In this document: positions 19,447 through 27,712 of the stretch, one piece after another
Layout: each line of letters starts with the position of its first letter
How positions within the stretch are numbered: the stretch's first letter is position 1
Source of the DNA: Rhodococcus sp. HNM0563
GTDB lineage: Bacteria > Actinomycetota > Actinomycetes > Mycobacteriales > Mycobacteriaceae
Length of the DNA: 64,000 nt
NCBI RefSeq assembly: GCF_012726195.1
Contig: NZ_JAASAF010000005.1
Span: forward strand, 124,001 to 188,000
Reading direction: 5' to 3'
The notes under the pieces: generated by a model
Database searches by the model: none
What the model saw: only the letters and a program-made list of their open reading frames with translations
What the model was told of the DNA's origin: nothing
Translations under genes and position numbers: made by a program

Positions 19447-20165
19447 TCATGACAGTTGGTAGGGATCCACCGTGAGAATGGGGAGGGTCACGGGACGTGT
19501 CTGGGATCGCCACCACGCGGTCGTGGCCTGCGCGCGCAGGGCGTAGACGGTGCGAGAGATGGCTGCCGGGTCGCGTAGTTCTTCGCGCGCAGCAGGATTC
19601 TCGTAGAAGTGTTCGACCGCTGCGTCGATGATTTCGGGGGCGATCCGGAACGGTCGTCGGTCGATGGCCACGCTGGTCCGACGCTCGCGCGGTCGCGATG
19701 GGTGGGCGTGACCATCTATTCGTTTGTCGATGTGCGTCCACAGACGCGTTACTCGGGAGGAGATGATCGCGTGGTGGTCCTCTGCGAGTTGGATGATGAG
19801 ATTCTGGTGATGGGTCTTGCGCAGGTAGGAGCAGATGCTGTCCCAGGGAACCCATGCATCGTTGGCGTAGCCGCGTAGGTGGATGCCGTCGTGGCGTATG
19901 GCGATGTAGCCGGGGCGGACGCGACCGGAAAGCATCCCGACAGCGACGCCGGCTTGCCATCCGCATGTGACAGTAAGCAGGAGTATCCAGGTCGCGATCT
20001 CGTGCTGTATCGAGTTGAATACACGGTCCGCGCGGACCTCGCTGGGTCTTAGGAGAAAAGATCCCGGCGGTGAGGGTGGGCAGTGCAACGATCATGGCGA
20101 GGTTGTAGATCAGTCGAGACTGACGCGATACGAGGGCCGGTACGCCTTGGTCGGTACGGAACCCT
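19447..20165 (-). pseudogene. Broken third copy of the membrane immunity-like protein
   Basis: The 3' part (19447 to about 20040) encodes a sequence clearly paralogous to the proteins at 21601 and 20395. Shared segments are VTCGWQAGVAVGML, GYIAIRHDGIHLRGYANDAW, RIAPEIIDAA and NPAAREELRDPA. The upstream part to about 20165 matches the same family in another frame (RQSRLIYNLAMI), so a frameshift lies near 20040-20060. The first third, with the start codon and first helices, is missing; the copy joins directly onto an effector-gene fragment. It is therefore probably not translated as a full protein. Confidence 0.75.
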
Positions 20166-20194
20166 CACGATCTACTTCCACTTCGTAACCGCCT

Positions 20195-20375
20195 GGCTGC
20201 TGACGCTCGGCGCTGCGTGCGTGGCGTGCGGTGGTTGGACGCCCCGGCGGCGTTGCTGCCGCCGGTGGCGGCGAGATCGTCGGCGGTACCCTGGGCTGCC
20301 CCGTAGAGCCGGCGCACCTCGTAGTCGGTCCCCGCAGGGACGTTCAGCACGAACTGCCCAAATGGATTGCTCCGG
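20195..20375 (-). pseudogene. Displaced fragment of the effector gene
   Basis: On the minus strand this segment encodes a near-copy of residues about 199-235 of the effector at 22561. The stretch EVRRLYGAAQGTADDLAAT is identical, preceded by a divergent VLNVPAGTDY in place of VLDLPDGTPYD. An insertion of about 31 bases follows, after which similarity resumes briefly in another frame. It has no start, no WXG part and no glycine zipper. It lies between two immunity-like copies in the same orientation, as expected from duplication of an effector-immunity unit followed by loss. Confidence 0.8.
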
Positions 20376-20394
20376 AGATGGACGGACGACTCCA

Positions 20395-21368
20395 TCACGC
20401 TCCGTGGAATCGGTGGGTATCGGCGGCGAGGTTGGGTACAGGTACGGTCCGCGTCTGCGAGCGCCACCATGCGGTCGTAGCGTGCGTGCGCAGGGTGTCG
20501 ACCGTGCGGACGATGGTGGCGGGGTCGCGCAGTTCTTCGCGCGCAGCGGGGTTTGTGATGTAGTGGAAGACTGCTGCATCGATGATTTCTGGGGCGATTC
20601 TGTAGATACGCCGGTCGGTGTACACGGATAACGCGCGGTCGTGTGGGGATGATGACCGGACGTAGCCGAACGCACGGTTACCGAGACTCAGCCACGGCCA
20701 CGGTGCGAGGGAGGAAATAGTCGCGTGGTTGTTTTGACGGAGCCAGACGGTGAGGTACTTCCAGTTCTCACTGGGCAGGATGGGGGAAGCGCTGTCCCAG
20801 GGGATCCAGGCGTCGTTGGCATAGCTGCGAATTCGGATGCCGTCGTGGCGAATAGCGATGTAGCCGGGACGGATACGCCCCAGCAGTACCAGCACAGCTA
20901 TACCCACCTGCCATCCGCAGGTGACAACGAAAGCGAGTGCCCATGTCCCAACGCGAATTGCGGGTGACAGAGAATCGAATTCAGGATCAGACCTCGGCCA
21001 GAGCCATACGACCAAGAACACAGAAGATAGTGCAAGGACGGTCATGGTCAGGATAAAGGTCAGACGTGACTGGTGGAGTAGAAGTGAGGGTATCCCCTCG
21101 TCGGTGCCGACGGTGATATCACCGAACCGGGTTCGGGGACTGTGCGTGACGACGCCAACGATGGCGCAACCTCCGGTCATGAGGCCACACGCAAGTAGCA
21201 GCAATGCGTCATGGGGGAGGGAAGGGAGTCGCCCCCGATGATGTTCTCCGTGATGTCTGCGGTCGCGTAGGCAATCGGGCTGAGGCTCGAGAAGCCAACT
21301 ACCGACAACGCGAAGTAGGTCTTGCGGGTGCCGTAGATTCTCGACCCGGCCGATTCATCCCAATTCAT
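20395..21368 (-). pseudogene. Frameshifted second copy of the membrane immunity-like protein
   Basis: The copy begins at the ATG at 21368, with GGAGGAC upstream, and encodes an N-terminus paralogous to the gene at 21601 (IYGTRKTYF, ENIIGGDSL). Near 21205 the family sequence continues in another frame: after codons for Met-Thr, two extra bases separate them from LLLLACGLM. The downstream 269 codons are well conserved to the end (RTRFGDITVGTDEG, GYIAIRHDGIRIRSYANDAW, RIAPEIIDAA). No other good start codon exists for that part. It is a one-event pseudogene, unless the shift is a sequencing error or programmed. Confidence 0.75.
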
Positions 21369-21600
21369 CCGTGTCCTCCGTCGAGACCAACAAGACCACC
21401 CACCCTGCCCCGAAATCTTCGAGTGCACTTCGTACTTGGTTCAGCTCGTTCGAACCGGCGAGACTCAGCGCTACCGTCCCGATGGCCATCGTCCTCGGAT
21501 CGTTGGTCGGCTCAGCATGTGTCCGGCCGGGATGTGGGTGGATCGGCTTGCGGGGTGAGGTGCTGGACTGCGTCAGTGACTGGACGCTTGCCCAAGGGAG

Positions 21601-22545
21601 TCAGTGGGCGTCGACCGCGAGGATGGGGATGGGTACGGGTCGCGTCTGGGACCGCCACCATGCCTTGGGAACGTGGGCACGCAGCGATTCGACGGTGCGT
21701 GCGATGGCCGCGGGGTCGCGCAGTTCCTCGCGGACTGTAGGGTTTTCGGTGTAGTGGTTGAGGGCTGCGTCGATGATTTCGGGAGCAATACGGTAGCGGC
21801 GGCGATCGGCGCTGACGGCGATGATGGGCTTGCGCGGCCGTGATGGGTGAGCATGAAAGGTTTGGCGCTTGTCGATGCTCATCCACATGCGCGGGACGCG
21901 GGAGGAGATGACCACTCGATGCTCGGGTGCGATGTGGACCCTGGCGAACAGGCTGTCGCTGTTGAACAAGTATGGACTTACACTGGCCCAGGGCACCCAC
22001 GCATCGTTGGCGTAGCCCCGTATCCGAATCCCGTCATGCCGAATGGCGATGTAGCCGGGATGGATACGACGAAGCGCCATCAGGGCAACGACTCCCACCT
22101 GCCAGCTAGAGACGATGACGATCAGGAGTGTCCGTCCTGAGGCAAACGGGTGGGGTCCAGGGCCGAATACGAGATTCACCATCATGATCAGTACTGCGGT
22201 GGCGGCAGCGAGTTGAATCATGGACAGGGTGTAGATCAGCCGGGACTGGCGCAGCAAGAGGGCGGGAACATCCTGGTCGGTACCGACGGTGATGTCGGCG
22301 AGCCGGGTTCGGGGACTGTACATGAGGAAGCCGGAGATCGGATAGATGACAGAAAAGACCCCCATGGCCAGCACAAGTAAGGTCATTTCAGGAAGGACCG
22401 GGTGTCGACCCAGGAGAGCGTTCTCGACGACCGCCCCGATCAGGAGTCCGAGGGTCATGAGCGTCCAGTATCCGGTTATCAGGAACACGCGGTAGATCAG
22501 GCGGGTTCCGTACGTCGCGGATCGGGTGTGTTCGTCAGAATGCAT
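21601..22545 (-). CDS. Multi-pass membrane protein, putative immunity protein for the adjacent effector
   Basis: This 314-residue protein has four hydrophobic helices in its first 165 residues: GYWTLMTLGLLIGAVV, LLVLAMGVFSVIYPISGF, MIQLAAATAVLIMMV and LLIVIVSSWQVGVVALM. A cytoplasmic part follows with GYIAIRHDGIRIRGYANDAWVPW, which reads like a bacterial PH-like strand set, then basic strands and a helical tail. I do not recognise a named family. It starts 15 bp after the effector gene, with AAGGACAC before its ATG, so it is co-expressed. Two decayed paralogues follow it. Position, membrane topology and multiple copies suggest immunity to a membrane-acting toxin; this is inference. Confidence 0.65.
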   Translation of the reverse strand: MHSDEHTRSATYGTRLIYRVFLITGYWTLMTLGLLIGAVVENALLGRHPVLPEMTLLVLAMGVFSVIYPISGFLMYSPRTRLADITVGTDQDVPALLLRQSRLIYTLSMIQLAAATAVLIMMVNLVFGPGPHPFASGRTLLIVIVSSWQVGVVALMALRRIHPGYIAIRHDGIRIRGYANDAWVPWASVSPYLFNSDSLFARVHIAPEHRVVISSRVPRMWMSIDKRQTFHAHPSRPRKPIIAVSADRRRYRIAPEIIDAALNHYTENPTVREELRDPAAIARTVESLRAHVPKAWWRSQTRPVPIPILAVDAH

Positions 22546-22560
22546 TCGTGTGTCCTTCTC

Positions 22561-23631
22561 TTACCTCACCAGCCCACCGACCGCGACCCCGAGATCCTTG
22601 AGGGAGATTGCGGCTTCGACCAATTCGCTGCCGCTGGCTTCGAGTGTGCTCATGATGCCAGCCGAGGAGTCTTCGTAGAGATGGTCGACCCCGCCTGAGG
22701 CGAATATGCCCGCCACTGTCCCAGCCAGCGCGCCGCCGAGGGTACCGACCCCGGGCAATGCTGATCCGATCAGCGCTCCTGCGGCAATCGAAGCCGCGAG
22801 GCCGGCGGAGTTGGAAACGACGGCTTGCTCGATCGACTCTCCACCGCCGTAGTAGTCGACACCGACACCGGCGACGAGGCTCAGCGCTCCCACGCCGACG
22901 GCCATCCGCCCCGGAACGTCTGCCAGCTGTGCGTGGCGTGCGGTGGTTGCGGCGAGGTCGTCGGCGGTGCCCTGGGCTGCCCCGTAGAGCCGGCGCACCT
23001 CGTCGTACGGCGTCCCGTCAGGTAGGTCGAGCACGTACTGCATCGACTGCAGAGATTGCCGCGTGAGGCCCTCGGCCCTTTCTGTGAGACCTTGCACCGT
23101 CTTCTTCAACTCTGCGGTCGTGTAGTCGAGCCCGGTGCTGGTGGTGAACGACGCGGCCCACGCTTCACTGGCCCATCGGTTGGCGACTGCGGCTACCTCA
23201 CGCGCCCAGCGTGCGTGAACGTCCTGCGCCGCGGCTGCGGCATCGTTGTACGCGCGGAGGACGGTCTCGTCCGAATCGGGAGCGGGATCGGCAATGGTGT
23301 TGCACACCACGGACAATCCCGAGGCTGCGGCTCGATCGCAGAGCTCCGCCATATCTGCGAGCACCGATGCCAGTGCGGCGGCGATCTGATCGAACTGACC
23401 TGCAACGTCGAGGACCTTGTTCTGGAAGGCGTCGATGGAGTGGACGAGATCAGTGGCCACTCGAAGGAACTCCTCGGACGCATCACCGTCCCACGCATCG
23501 CCCGCGATTCGACGCGCGGCGGCTGCGTCGTCCCCTGCGCTCTCGACCGCAACTGCAAGACTTCGGCGGACCCAATCGCCGATCCGGGAGATGTCTGCGG
23601 GATCGCCGTCGATGAATGTGTCGATCGGCAT
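22561..23631 (-). CDS. WXG-like T7SS effector with C-terminal glycine zipper
   Basis: This 356-residue protein has an all-helical N-terminal part (residues 1-240) of the WXG100/LXG style, with a WDG turn at 47-49. Residues 240-315 are hydrophobic and glycine-rich. They contain the regular zipper G296, G300, G304, G308, S312 and a further G285xxxG289, in the pattern of pore-forming or membrane-perturbing toxins such as streptococcal TelE. No enzymatic toxin domain is seen. The gene begins four bases after a small EspC-like gene and is followed by a multi-pass membrane protein gene. I read it as a type VII secreted, membrane-damaging effector; a non-toxic structural role is possible. Confidence 0.6.
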   Translation of the reverse strand: MPIDTFIDGDPADISRIGDWVRRSLAVAVESAGDDAAAARRIAGDAWDGDASEEFLRVATDLVHSIDAFQNKVLDVAGQFDQIAAALASVLADMAELCDRAAASGLSVVCNTIADPAPDSDETVLRAYNDAAAAAQDVHARWAREVAAVANRWASEAWAASFTTSTGLDYTTAELKKTVQGLTERAEGLTRQSLQSMQYVLDLPDGTPYDEVRRLYGAAQGTADDLAATTARHAQLADVPGRMAVGVGALSLVAGVGVDYYGGGESIEQAVVSNSAGLAASIAAGALIGSALPGVGTLGGALAGTVAGIFASGGVDHLYEDSSAGIMSTLEASGSELVEAAISLKDLGVAVGGLVR

Positions 23632-23635
23632 CGGA

Positions 23636-23926
23636 TCACTCGTCCATGTCGGACAGGCGGGCCACGAGGTACGCGGCCGTGTCGTCGTCGGCTCGGCGGT
23701 ATGCGGCTCCGCATCCAACGAGAACCATCCCACTCGAACCGAGTGTCTCGACGAGACCGGCGAGGTCGGTGGCCACCTGAGCGAGCATTCCGGTGAGTGC
23801 GCCCGTCGCGGCACCTGCGCGCACCGCCTCGGGGAGATGCCGACCGATGTCGGCTGCAGCATAGGCGGACGTTTCGTATCGTTCTGCGGCACGGTCGAGT
23901 TCGTCGGGATCGACGTACAGCGTCAT
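23636..23926 (-). CDS. EspC-like type VII secretion target protein
   Basis: This 96-residue helical protein starts TLYVDPDELDRAAERYE, typical of EspC/DUF2580-like ESX-secreted or ESX-associated proteins. Near the C-terminus Y76-R-R-A-D80 fits the general type VII secretion signal YxxxD/E. Two helices are separated around residues 36-46. Its ATG overlaps the stop of the SAV_915-like gene (ATGA) and it ends four bases before the effector gene. It is probably the helical partner that delivers the effector to an ESX machine encoded elsewhere. Confidence 0.7.
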   Translation of the reverse strand: MTLYVDPDELDRAAERYETSAYAAADIGRHLPEAVRAGAATGALTGMLAQVATDLAGLVETLGSSGMVLVGCGAAYRRADDDTAAYLVARLSDMDE

Positions 23927-24243
23927 CGCGTGGCCTGCGGCGTCGGTGTGTTACCGTTGCGGTACGCGCCCCGGCGTTCGTGCTCGGGGATCTCGATGTC
24001 GAGCACGAGTACGTCCCACGAGTACACCTCGCGCAGTCGTGGGAGTAGCTGCGCGGGAACGACGAGCCAGGGCTGCATGTCGCCGCAGTAGGACACCAGA
24101 CGGTCGAGTGCCGTGTAGGCGAGCAATGCTATGCGGCCGTCGCTGAGGTATCTCAGGTCGATTACGGCATCAGCCGGGTCGGAAACCGCCTGGGCACACG
24201 GAAGATACAGATATGGCGGCAGCACCGGTAGTGCGTCGGTCAC
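23923..24243 (-). CDS. SAV_915-like protein
   Basis: This 106-residue protein shows LPPYLYLPCAQ, then DGRIALLAYTALDRLVSYCGDMQPWLVVP, which matches the SAV_915 family (related to the SseB N-terminal domain) as I remember it. The function is unknown; homologues are common beside WXG/EspC-type genes in Streptomyces and Rhodococcus. It starts with GTG at 24243, with GGGGGA five bases before. It is the first gene of the putative effector operon, and its stop overlaps the next start. A chaperone-like or export-adaptor role would fit but is inferred. Confidence 0.65.
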   Translation of the reverse strand: MTDALPVLPPYLYLPCAQAVSDPADAVIDLRYLSDGRIALLAYTALDRLVSYCGDMQPWLVVPAQLLPRLREVYSWDVLVLDIEIPEHERRGAYRNGNTPTPQATR

Positions 24244-24353
24244 GACGATCCCCCATGATCGTGTCAGCAAATGCTCGACCCCCCAGGCCGAACACGTTGA
24301 CGCCGACAATAGCAAGGTCGGTTCTCGACCCGGCAGCGTGACGCGATACTTCG

Positions 24354-24393
24354 GTGTGTGCTGCTGGTAGCAGGGGCTACCAGAAGCGCGCAC
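24354..24393 (-). terminator. Hairpin after pdxK/thiD, member of a repeated family
   Basis: Bases 24354-24371 pair with 24376-24393 around an AGGG loop, with two G-U pairs and one mismatch. The GGTAGC..GCTACC top and the GTGCG-type base resemble the hairpin at 8151-8194. It follows the kinase stop codon at 24402 by eight bases and should terminate that leftward transcript. Confidence 0.65.
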
Positions 24394-24401
24394 GGGTGCG
24401 G

Positions 24402-25193
24402 CTACGCGCCCTGCCAGACCGTGTCGAACGGGGTGTGCGCCGACACGCGACCCTTGATGCCGTTCGTGACGAAATCCTTTGCGGCCTTCACTGCCTCGGC
24501 TACCTCGGTGCCCTTCGCGAGCTCCGCGGTGATGGCAGCCGCGAGCGTGCATCCGGCACCGGACACGCGTTCGTTGCCGACCTTCGGAGCGGTCAGGAGG
24601 GTGACGTTCTCGCCGTCGAACAACACATCGACAGCTTCGTCGCCGGGCAACTCCACGCCGCCCTTTGCCACGACGTACTTCGGGCCGAGATCGTGGATCC
24701 GGCGCGCCGCCTCGGTCAGGTCTTCGATGGACCCGATGGACTCCATCCCCGACAGCGTCTGAGCTTCGAACAGGTTCGGAGTGATCACCGTCGCGTGCGG
24801 CAGGATCTGCTGACGCAAGGCGTTGTCGGTGTCGAGCGCCGCGCCGGGTTCCTGACCCTTGCAGATCAGGACCGGATCGAGCACCACGTGTCGCCAGGAG
24901 GATTTGCCCAGCCCGTCCGCGACGACGTCGATGGTCGCGGGCGTGCCGAGCATGCCGATCTTCACGACGTCGAGGTCGTGTGCGGACGTGGCGGCCTCGA
25001 TCTGATCGGCGATGACCTCGGCGGGCACCGGGAAGAAACGGTGTCCCCAGTTGTTCTTCGGATCGAACGAAACGATGCACGTCGCCGTGCCGACGCCGTA
25101 CACCCCGAGCTGCTGGAACGTCTTGAGGTCGACCTGCAGGCCTGCGCCGCCGGTCGCTTCCGACCCGGCGATGACATATGCGAGATCGACCAC
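24402..25193 (-). CDS. Pyridoxine / hydroxymethylpyrimidine kinase (PdxK/ThiD family)
   Basis: This 263-residue ribokinase-fold kinase phosphorylates pyridoxine-type or hydroxymethylpyrimidine substrates with ATP. It begins YVIAGSEATGGAGLQVDLKT (substrate-binding GGAG). Then come KIGMLGT, VLDPVLICKG, TPNLFEAQTLSGM and the anion-hole/catalytic segment SGAGCTLAAAITAELAKG. The NNWGH segment and overall layout resemble Bacillus PdxK more than classical ThiD, so vitamin B6 salvage is the first guess. The GTG at 25193 has GGAG eight bases upstream. The last codons are partly duplicated at 19291-19380. Confidence 0.85.
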   Translation of the reverse strand: MVDLAYVIAGSEATGGAGLQVDLKTFQQLGVYGVGTATCIVSFDPKNNWGHRFFPVPAEVIADQIEAATSAHDLDVVKIGMLGTPATIDVVADGLGKSSWRHVVLDPVLICKGQEPGAALDTDNALRQQILPHATVITPNLFEAQTLSGMESIGSIEDLTEAARRIHDLGPKYVVAKGGVELPGDEAVDVLFDGENVTLLTAPKVGNERVSGAGCTLAAAITAELAKGTEVAEAVKAAKDFVTNGIKGRVSAHTPFDTVWQGA

Positions 25194-25320
25194 TGTACGT
25201 TCTCCGTTCGATATCGGGGAGACGAAACCCGAACTGTTTCGTCGAACGACCAGGTTACAACTGGCGGCCGATCGCCCGCCGATCGCGTCACTCAGAGGTT
25301 CCGAAGCGACTCGTCGGGCG

Positions 25321-25620
25321 TCACCTGCTGACGAGTTGAGACGCCACCGCGGTGCCTGCCGCGACGACGCCGACTGCCGGCCAGGCGCCGATCTGCTTCG
25401 CCAAGGGATGAGAGGCACCGAACGCGCCCACGTAGGTGGCGACGAGCGCGGCTGTGCGGGCGGGGCCGCTCGTGCGCGCCCAATGCGTCCCGCACACCAC
25501 ACAGGCGACGCCGAGCACAGCGCCGCCGAGCGGACGGTTGCCGGTGCGGCGTGCAACGGCGTAGCCGCCGACGAGCCCGCCTGCAGCGAGCGCAGACACG
25601 GCGGTCTTGTTCAATGCCAC
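25321..25620 (-). CDS. Small conserved membrane protein
   Basis: This 99-residue protein has three to four hydrophobic stretches: VSALAAGGLVGGYAV, LGGAVLGVACVVCG, AALVATYVGAFGA and WPAVGVVAAGTAVA. It starts with GTG at 25620, and AAGGAGA lies four bases before. I do not recognise a named family; similar short membrane proteins are annotated as hypothetical in actinobacteria. It is divergent from the S9 peptidase gene with a 100-bp spacer and precedes the kinase gene on the same strand. Confidence 0.7.
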   Translation of the reverse strand: MALNKTAVSALAAGGLVGGYAVARRTGNRPLGGAVLGVACVVCGTHWARTSGPARTAALVATYVGAFGASHPLAKQIGAWPAVGVVAAGTAVASQLVSR

Positions 25621-25707
25621 GAGGTCTCCTTCTGGCTGTTTCTCCAGTTTTCTCCACACGGTAGCGCGGCTGCGAATCTGCCGGCCGCGCGCGAGTGCTC
25701 GGACGCC

Positions 25708-25713
25708 TAGGGT
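25708..25713 (+). promoter_or_regulatory. -10 element of a leaderless promoter (S9 peptidase)
   Basis: TAGGGT lies seven bases before the ATG at 25721 and no Shine-Dalgarno sequence is present. The spacing places the transcription start at or next to the start codon. Confidence 0.6.
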
Positions 25714-25720
25714 TCTGGAC

Positions 25721-27712
25721 ATGACGGACTTCGACGACCTCGACGACTTCCTTGCGCTGCCGCGTGCCACGACGCTCGTGATGTCGCCGGACGGCGCCCG
25801 GTTGGTCCTCGCTCAATCGACCCTCGACGACACGGCGACGTCGTTCATCGGTGCACTCTGGGAAATCGACCCCTCGGGCGGAGAACCGGCACGCCGGCTG
25901 ACCAACGGAGCGAAGGGGGAGTCGAACCCGGCCTTCACCGAGACCGGGGATCTTCTCTTCACCGCGGTCCGGGGCGGAGACGACGAACCGACCGCGCTGT
26001 GGCGACTCCCCGCCGCCGGTGGTGAGGCAGCCAAGGTGATCGCTCGCAAAGGCAGTATTGCGGGTGTGCATGCCGCCGCCCGAGCAGACCGGCTCGTCGT
26101 CACCGCGAACGTGCTCGGCCACAGCGACACCGACGACGAACGCGTCCGCGCCGCCCGCAAGGACCGCAAGGTCTCGGCCGTGATGCACACCGGCTACCCG
26201 GTGCGGTACTGGGACCACGATCTCGGCCCCGACCGCCCGCACCTGCTCACCGTCGGCGCCGACGGTGAGCTCACCGACCTGACACCCGGCGTCCGGAGTT
26301 CGCTGCGCGACGCGCAACTCGACGTCGCCGCCGACGGCTCGTTCGCGGCGTCCACCTGGGTCGTGGCGGGGCCCCTCGCTTCGCGACGCACGACGCTCGT
26401 GCGGGTCGACCTGACCACCGGACTGCGCACCCCGCTCGTCGACGACGATACCGGTGACGCGACACACCCGGCGCTCTCGCCGGACGGGACGAAGCTCGCA
26501 TATCTACACGAATCGCTGAGTGATCCGGACACACCGCCACAGATCACACTGCGCATCCTCGATATCGCCGACGGCATCACCACCGTCGAAGCACGCGACT
26601 GGGACCGCCGACCCACCTCGATCGCGTGGTTGCCTGATGGTGCGGGTCTCGTACTGACCGCCGACGAGAAGGGGCGAGGCCCGGTCTTCGTGCTGCGGTC
26701 CGGAGCCGATCGTCCGGAACAGCTCACCCTCGACGACGCCGCGTACACCGATGTGTCCGTCGCACCGGATGGCGCGACGCTGTTCGCGTTGCGTGCCTCC
26801 TACGAGGCGCCGCCGCATCCCGTGCGTGTCGCGCTGACCGGCCCCGACGCCGGAACGGTGACGCCGCTGCAGGCGCCCGCGGAACTGCCGGACCTGCCGG
26901 GGCGACTCACCGGCGTCGTCGCAACGGCCGACGACGGCACTCCCGTGCGCGGCTGGCTCGCCCTCCCTGACACCGCGACGGCGGATGCGCCGGCACCGCT
27001 GCTGCTGTGGATCCACGGCGGGCCGCTGAGCAGCTGGAACACGTGGTCGTGGCGATGGAATCCGTGGCTGCTGGTCGCGCGCGGCTACGCGGTGCTGCTG
27101 CCGGACCCGGCGCTGTCGACCGGATACGGCGACCACTTTCTTCGCCGCGGATGGGGTCGTTGGGGCAAGGAGCCCTACACCGACCTCATGGCGATCACCG
27201 ACACCGTCGAGGCGCGCCCTGACATCGACGCCGCGCGTACCGCCGCGATGGGCGGCTCCTTCGGTGGATACATGGCCAATTGGGTTGCCGGACATACAGA
27301 CCGCTTCCGCGCTATCGTGACGCATGCGAGCCTGTGGGCGCTCGATCAGTTCGTGCCGACCACCGACGTCGCGTGGTACTGGCAGCGCGAGATGACCCCC
27401 GAGATGGCCGTCGAGAACTCGCCACACCTGTACGTCGCCGACATCGTCACCCCGATGCTCGTCATCCACGGCGACAAGGACTATCGCGTCCCGATCGGGG
27501 AAGCGCTACGTCTCTGGTACGAGTTGCTCAACGAATCCGGTCTGCCCGCTGAGGACGACGGCACCACAGCCCACCGTTTCCTGTATTTCCCGAGCGAGAA
27601 CCATTGGGTGCTCAGCCCTCAGCACACCAAGATCTGGTACCAGGCCGTCGAGGCGTTCCTGTCCGAACACGTCCTCGGCACTCCGATCGAACTGCCGGAG
27701 ATCCTCGGGTGA
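25721..27712 (+). CDS. S9-family prolyl oligopeptidase / acylaminoacyl peptidase
   Basis: This 663-residue serine peptidase has an N-terminal beta-propeller (about residues 15-400) followed by an alpha/beta-hydrolase domain. The nucleophile lies in GGSFGGYM, the oxyanion strand in WIHGGPLSSWN, the acid in HGDKDYRVP and the histidine in SENHWV. The layout is that of the S9C/acylaminoacyl peptidase group, which trims short peptides in the cytoplasm. No signal peptide is present. The ATG at 25721 is preceded by a leaderless-type promoter. The GTG of the next gene overlaps its stop. Confidence 0.92.
   Translation: MTDFDDLDDFLALPRATTLVMSPDGARLVLAQSTLDDTATSFIGALWEIDPSGGEPARRLTNGAKGESNPAFTETGDLLFTAVRGGDDEPTALWRLPAAGGEAAKVIARKGSIAGVHAAARADRLVVTANVLGHSDTDDERVRAARKDRKVSAVMHTGYPVRYWDHDLGPDRPHLLTVGADGELTDLTPGVRSSLRDAQLDVAADGSFAASTWVVAGPLASRRTTLVRVDLTTGLRTPLVDDDTGDATHPALSPDGTKLAYLHESLSDPDTPPQITLRILDIADGITTVEARDWDRRPTSIAWLPDGAGLVLTADEKGRGPVFVLRSGADRPEQLTLDDAAYTDVSVAPDGATLFALRASYEAPPHPVRVALTGPDAGTVTPLQAPAELPDLPGRLTGVVATADDGTPVRGWLALPDTATADAPAPLLLWIHGGPLSSWNTWSWRWNPWLLVARGYAVLLPDPALSTGYGDHFLRRGWGRWGKEPYTDLMAITDTVEARPDIDAARTAAMGGSFGGYMANWVAGHTDRFRAIVTHASLWALDQFVPTTDVAWYWQREMTPEMAVENSPHLYVADIVTPMLVIHGDKDYRVPIGEALRLWYELLNESGLPAEDDGTTAHRFLYFPSENHWVLSPQHTKIWYQAVEAFLSEHVLGTPIELPEILG

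Noticed and set aside
19290-24400. A prophage or insertion sequence as the source of the array
   Set aside because: No transposase, integrase, capsid or terminal inverted repeat is visible. Only the pdxK-tail repeats bound it.
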